Of a stretch of 25,890 bases of DNA, positions 22,886 through 25,890 are shown piece by piece. How positions within the stretch are numbered: the first letter of the stretch is position 1; each line of letters opens with the position of its first letter. The position numbers and the translations under genes were made by a program. The stretch lies in NCBI GenBank assembly GCA_902810755.1, contig CADDYT010000082.1, forward strand, positions 1 to 25,890, read 5' to 3'. The stretch comes from Chloroflexota bacterium. Lineage in GTDB: Bacteria > Chloroflexota > Ktedonobacteria > Ktedonobacterales > Ktedonobacteraceae. The notes below the pieces were generated by a model that saw only the letters and a program-made list of their open reading frames with translations, was not told the origin of the DNA and did not search any database.

Positions 22886-24501
22886 TTAAGGGGCCATCAG
22901 CCCGGGCAGCAGGAAGTAGTAGAGAAGTCCAACGATGATGAGCCAGGCGAGCAGAACCAGCGTCCAGCCCATGTTATGCCGGATGACCTGGCCCTCGTTG
23001 CGCACGAACTTGGTGGTGGAAACGCCGACGCTGGCCGTCTGTGGGGCGACCGGCTTGCCCACCTCGGCGCCCACGGAGTTCAAGGAGGGCAGCAGGAGGA
23101 CGGGGAAGCCAAGTAGCCTGCCAACCTGTACCTGCACGAGACCAAACAGGCTGTTGGTGGAGGTATTGCTGCCGGACAGCGCGACGCCGATCCAGCCCAG
23201 GATGGGGGCGAGCAAGATGAATGCCGGTCCCACTTTTGAGAAGCCGTAAGCCAGCGACGCGCCCATACCGGAGTAGTTGAAGACGAAAGCCAGGCCGAAG
23301 ATGAAGACGCCGACCAGCAGTGCGCCCCACATCTGGCGGAAGGTATCGCGAAATACCTGCCCCAGCAGCGCGAGCGGGGGGCGAATGAACAGGAGCATGA
23401 TCAGCCAGGAAGCTAGAATAGCTGTGCCGCCAATGAAGGGCGCGAAGGCGAAGGAGGCGGAGGTGGGTTTATTGCTGATGGAAGAGACGGCTTTGACCAC
23501 CCAGCTAAACGCGGTGATCTTTGGCAGATGAGACCAGGGGCCGGTCCACAGCACAACCACGACTACCAGGATAAGGAAAGGAAGCAGGGAGGCCAGCACC
23601 GAATGGCTGGAGGTCTCCTCTTCAATTCTGGATGCGCGCTGCGTTTGCTGCTCCTCTTCGCTCAGCGGCACCCCGCCGTAGCCCAGCACGGTGCGTGGGC
23701 GCCAGACCTTCAAGAGTAGGAGGATGGCGGCAAAGGAGACGAGCGCGCCGACGATATCGGGCAGATAGGGACCCAGGAATTGCGAGACCGGGAACTGGCC
23801 CAGGATATAGGCCAGCGAGCCGACAAGCGCCAGCGGCCAGCCATCGCGGAATCCCCTGCGGCCCGCGACCAGGTAGATCAGTACCCAGGGCGGCAGCAGC
23901 GCCAGCACCGCCACGATTTTCCCGACCGAGGCCGAGAGCGATAACAGGGGCAGGTTGGTGACGGCGGCCAGCGCGATAATCGGCGCGCCCAGCGCGCCAT
24001 AGGAGACCGGGGCGTTGTTGGCAATCGCTGCCACGCGCAGCGCATCCAGTTCGGCCACGCCCAGCACGACCAGGATGGGGGCCACAACCGCCCAGGGATA
24101 GCCGAAGCCGACCAGCCCTTCCAGCAGCGCCCCCAGCGCCCAGGCCAGCAGAATGGCCTGCACGCGCACATCGGCGGTGGCCTGCTCGACCAGCCAGTTT
24201 TTGAGCGTGTCGAAGAGACCGGTCAGCTTCAGCGTGTTGAAGCTGACCACGCCCCAGAAGGTAATCCAGTCGACCGCCCAGATACCATTGGCACTGCCTA
24301 TGAGGTACGACTCAATACCGTTGCTCAACGGCAGGTGCCACACCAGAATGGCGATAATCAGGGTGAAAATGGAGCCTATCAATGTGGCGAGCCGGTGACG
24401 CGGAACGCTGCCAGTAAGACCAGCAGCAGGATGACGGGAATGAGTGAAGCTAAGACGGTCAGACCAAGATTGCCTGTAGGATCGAGTACCTGATGGAACA
24501 T
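22886..24501 (-). CDS. lctP: L-lactate permease, LctP family, with an apparent frameshift near its 5' end
   Basis: A polytopic lactate/glycolate:H+ symporter of the LctP family. The core is unmistakable: WAVDWITFWGVVSFNTLKLTG, QATADVRVQAILLAWALGALLEG, LVGFGYPWAVVAPI, NNAPVSYGALGAPII, LSGSNTSTNSLFG and the C-terminal SVGAEVGKPVAPQ. The long open frame reaches back to 24553, but its first 50 residues are not LctP-like. The true N-terminus is in another frame: ATG 24501 with GAGGAGG upstream gives MFHQVLDPTGNLGLTVLASL and a further 20 residues to FRVT, then a stop at 24379-24381. Joining needs one extra base (or a lost group of four) at about 24389-24402, giving roughly 538 residues, the usual length. 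This is either a true mutation or a sequencing error. Hairpin terminator downstream; predicted promoter upstream. Confidence 0.85.
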
Positions 24502-24554
24502 GCAATGCCTCCTCGGTTGTCGAGTCTTGACAATAACAGTACCCTCCTGCCACA

Positions 24555-24583
24555 ATTGTACCCGATTTTTCAGCTTTTTTCTA
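24555..24583 (-). promoter_or_regulatory. Predicted promoter of the lactate permease gene
   Basis: On the minus strand TAGAAA (24578-24583, four of six) and TACAAT (24555-24560) are 17 bases apart. It precedes the ATG at 24501 by about 55 bases. A LldR-type operator was not recognised. Confidence 0.4.
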
Positions 24584-24776
24584 CTGGTGAGGTATTTGAA
24601 GCGTTATAGTGTATAGCCCATCAATTGGGAGAGCTTTTCCGAGAGCATAAAGAAGAGATTTTTCTGAAAAAGGAGAATGGCGGCGATGAGGACAGCCGGG
24701 GGAAAGGGGGACGTTTCTGTTCTCACGTGGTATGATAAAGACATCAACATCTTATCTGTGAGGAGGAACTTTTGCA

Positions 24777-25871
24777 GTGGGAACATTTTCGATTGTGGTG
24801 TTGCCGGGCGATGGTATCGGGCCGGAGGTGATTGAACAGGCCCTGCTTGTGCTTGAGCGGGTTGCGAGCCGCTACGGGCATACCTTTCAGACGACGAAGG
24901 CGCTGGTGGGCGTCTCGGCGATTGAGGCCGAGGGCGATGCTATTTCTGACGCGACGATGGAGCTTTGCCAGCAGAGCGACGCGGTGCTATTTGGCGCCGT
25001 CGGCGGCTCACCGCGCTATGAGGGGCCGAATTCAAAGGTACAGCCGGAGCGCGCGCTGTTCCGCCTGCGCAAAGAACTTGGTCTCTATGCGAACCTGCGC
25101 CCCGTGCGCCCTTTCGCGGCGCTGCTCAATGCCTCGACGATTAAGCCGGAAGTGCTGCGTGGGACCGATTTGCTGGTGGTGCGCGAGCTGACCGGTGGCC
25201 TCTACTACGGCAAGCCGAGCGAAATTCGCGAAACGCCCATCGGCTTTGAGGCCGTTGATACGCTGATCTATACCGATGGGGAGATTGAACGCATTGTGCG
25301 CACGGCTTTTGAACTGGCGAGGGGGCGGCGCAAGAAGCTGACCTCGGTGGATAAGGCCAATGTGTTGAGTTCGTCGCGGTTGTGGCGGCGCACGGCTGAC
25401 CGTGTGGCGGCGGACTATCCCGATATCGAATTTGACCACCTGCTCGTCGATGCCTGTTCAATGCACCTCATTCGCCGCCCGGCGACCTTCGATGTGATAG
25501 TGACGGAGAATATGTTTGGCGATATTCTCACCGACGAGGCATCCATGCTGGCCGGTTCAATGGGGATGCTGCCTTCCGCGAGCCTGGGGACGAGGCGCAC
25601 GCAACATGGCCTCTTTGGTCTTTACGAGCCTATTCATGGCTCGGCCCCCGATATCGCAGGTCAGCACAAAGCCAACCCGATCGCGGCCATCCTGACACTG
25701 GCGCTGCTCCTGCGCTACTCGCTGGGTCTGGAACGGGAAGCCAGCGCGGTGGAGGCGGCAGTGGAACATGTCATCAATGAAGGATATCGCACGGAAGATT
25801 TGCGCGAAGAGGGGAAAAAGACGGTCGGCACTGAAGAAATGGGCCGGTTGATCGCCGACGCTGTTGCCTGA
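24777..25871 (+). CDS. leuB: 3-isopropylmalate dehydrogenase
   Basis: A 364-residue NAD-dependent enzyme of leucine biosynthesis that oxidises and decarboxylates 3-isopropylmalate to 2-oxoisocaproate. Family marks are [13 protein letters not shown] at the N-terminus, [14 protein letters not shown] with the substrate-binding arginines, [20 protein letters not shown] (catalytic Lys), [30 protein letters not shown] with metal-binding aspartates, and [17 protein letters not shown], whose lack of a phosphate-binding site indicates NAD use. The start is a GTG at 24777 with AGGAGG (24761-24766) 10 bases upstream. The gene ends 19 bases before the window edge. No T-box or other leucine leader was recognised in the 220 bases upstream. 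Confidence 0.95.
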   Translation: MGTFSIVVLPGDGIGPEVIEQALLVLERVASRYGHTFQTTKALVGVSAIEAEGDAISDATMELCQQSDAVLFGAVGGSPRYEGPNSKVQPERALFRLRKELGLYANLRPVRPFAALLNASTIKPEVLRGTDLLVVRELTGGLYYGKPSEIRETPIGFEAVDTLIYTDGEIERIVRTAFELARGRRKKLTSVDKANVLSSSRLWRRTADRVAADYPDIEFDHLLVDACSMHLIRRPATFDVIVTENMFGDILTDEASMLAGSMGMLPSASLGTRRTQHGLFGLYEPIHGSAPDIAGQHKANPIAAILTLALLLRYSLGLEREASAVEAAVEHVINEGYRTEDLREEGKKTVGTEEMGRLIADAVA

Positions 25872-25890
25872 TTGCACAGGCCGCGTGCAG

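Noticed and set aside
24554..24776. T-box or leucine attenuator before leuB
   Set aside because: No TGGNACCGCG-type T-box sequence, no run of Leu codons and no clear terminator were found.
1..25890. CRISPR arrays or complete insertion sequences
   Set aside because: No regularly spaced repeats and no transposase gene were seen on either strand.

Overview
The window reads as a chromosomal segment of a high-GC, multi-trait soil-type bacterium, most likely Chloroflexota of the Ktedonobacteria type. This is inference from gene style: a large pseudokinase-transporter fusion, dispersed palindromic repeats, a Thermus-style phenylacetate operator, and mostly AGGAGG-led genes. No rRNA or marker gene fixes the taxon. 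About twenty protein genes and one tRNA gene are supported. No CRISPR array, prophage or complete insertion sequence was seen.

Layout, left to right. (1) 1-1578: a small one-helix membrane protein abutting an MFS transporter. (2) 1686-3412: a type II restriction-modification locus, looking less GC-rich than its surroundings, in which the methyltransferase is broken (its middle is missing and its C-terminal motif I part is in another frame) while the PD-(D/E)XK endonuclease looks intact. (3) 3432-8737: a phenylacetate catabolic cluster. A PaaI-type thioesterase diverges from a TetR regulator followed by paaA, paaB, paaC, paaD and paaK. The divergent region has two back-to-back sigma70-like promoters and a 14-bp palindrome that fits, from memory, the Thermus PaaR operator consensus. 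PaaK activates phenylacetate to its CoA ester, PaaA/B/C with PaaD epoxidise the ring, and PaaI can salvage stalled thioesters. The reductase PaaE and the downstream enzymes are not here. (4) 8743-9296: a shared hairpin terminator and convergent smpB.

(5) 9750-14054: an iron-dependent dehydrogenase resembling hydroxyacid-oxoacid transhydrogenase, followed by a large FAD/Fe-S oxidoreductase of the YdiJ/D-2-hydroxyglutarate dehydrogenase type. Together they could make a 2-oxoglutarate/D-2-hydroxyglutarate shuttle. (6) 14113-14794: a consensus promoter driving tRNA-Thr(CGT), plus two small ORFs with good ribosome binding sites. (7) 14795-17796: a second MFS transporter, a small beta-carbonic anhydrase, and a metallo-beta-lactamase-fold gene flanked by two long, related inverted repeats. 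(8) 17982-20231: a protein kinase-like domain lacking catalytic residues fused to a 10-helix EamA/DMT transporter domain, the most unusual protein here.

(9) 20380-22649: a BAAT-type alpha/beta hydrolase and a two-gene operon of a membrane protein and a winged-helix regulator. (10) 22886-24501: a LctP-type lactate permease whose true N-terminus lies in another frame (a frameshift near 24389-24402). (11) 24777-25871: leuB, encoding 3-isopropylmalate dehydrogenase.
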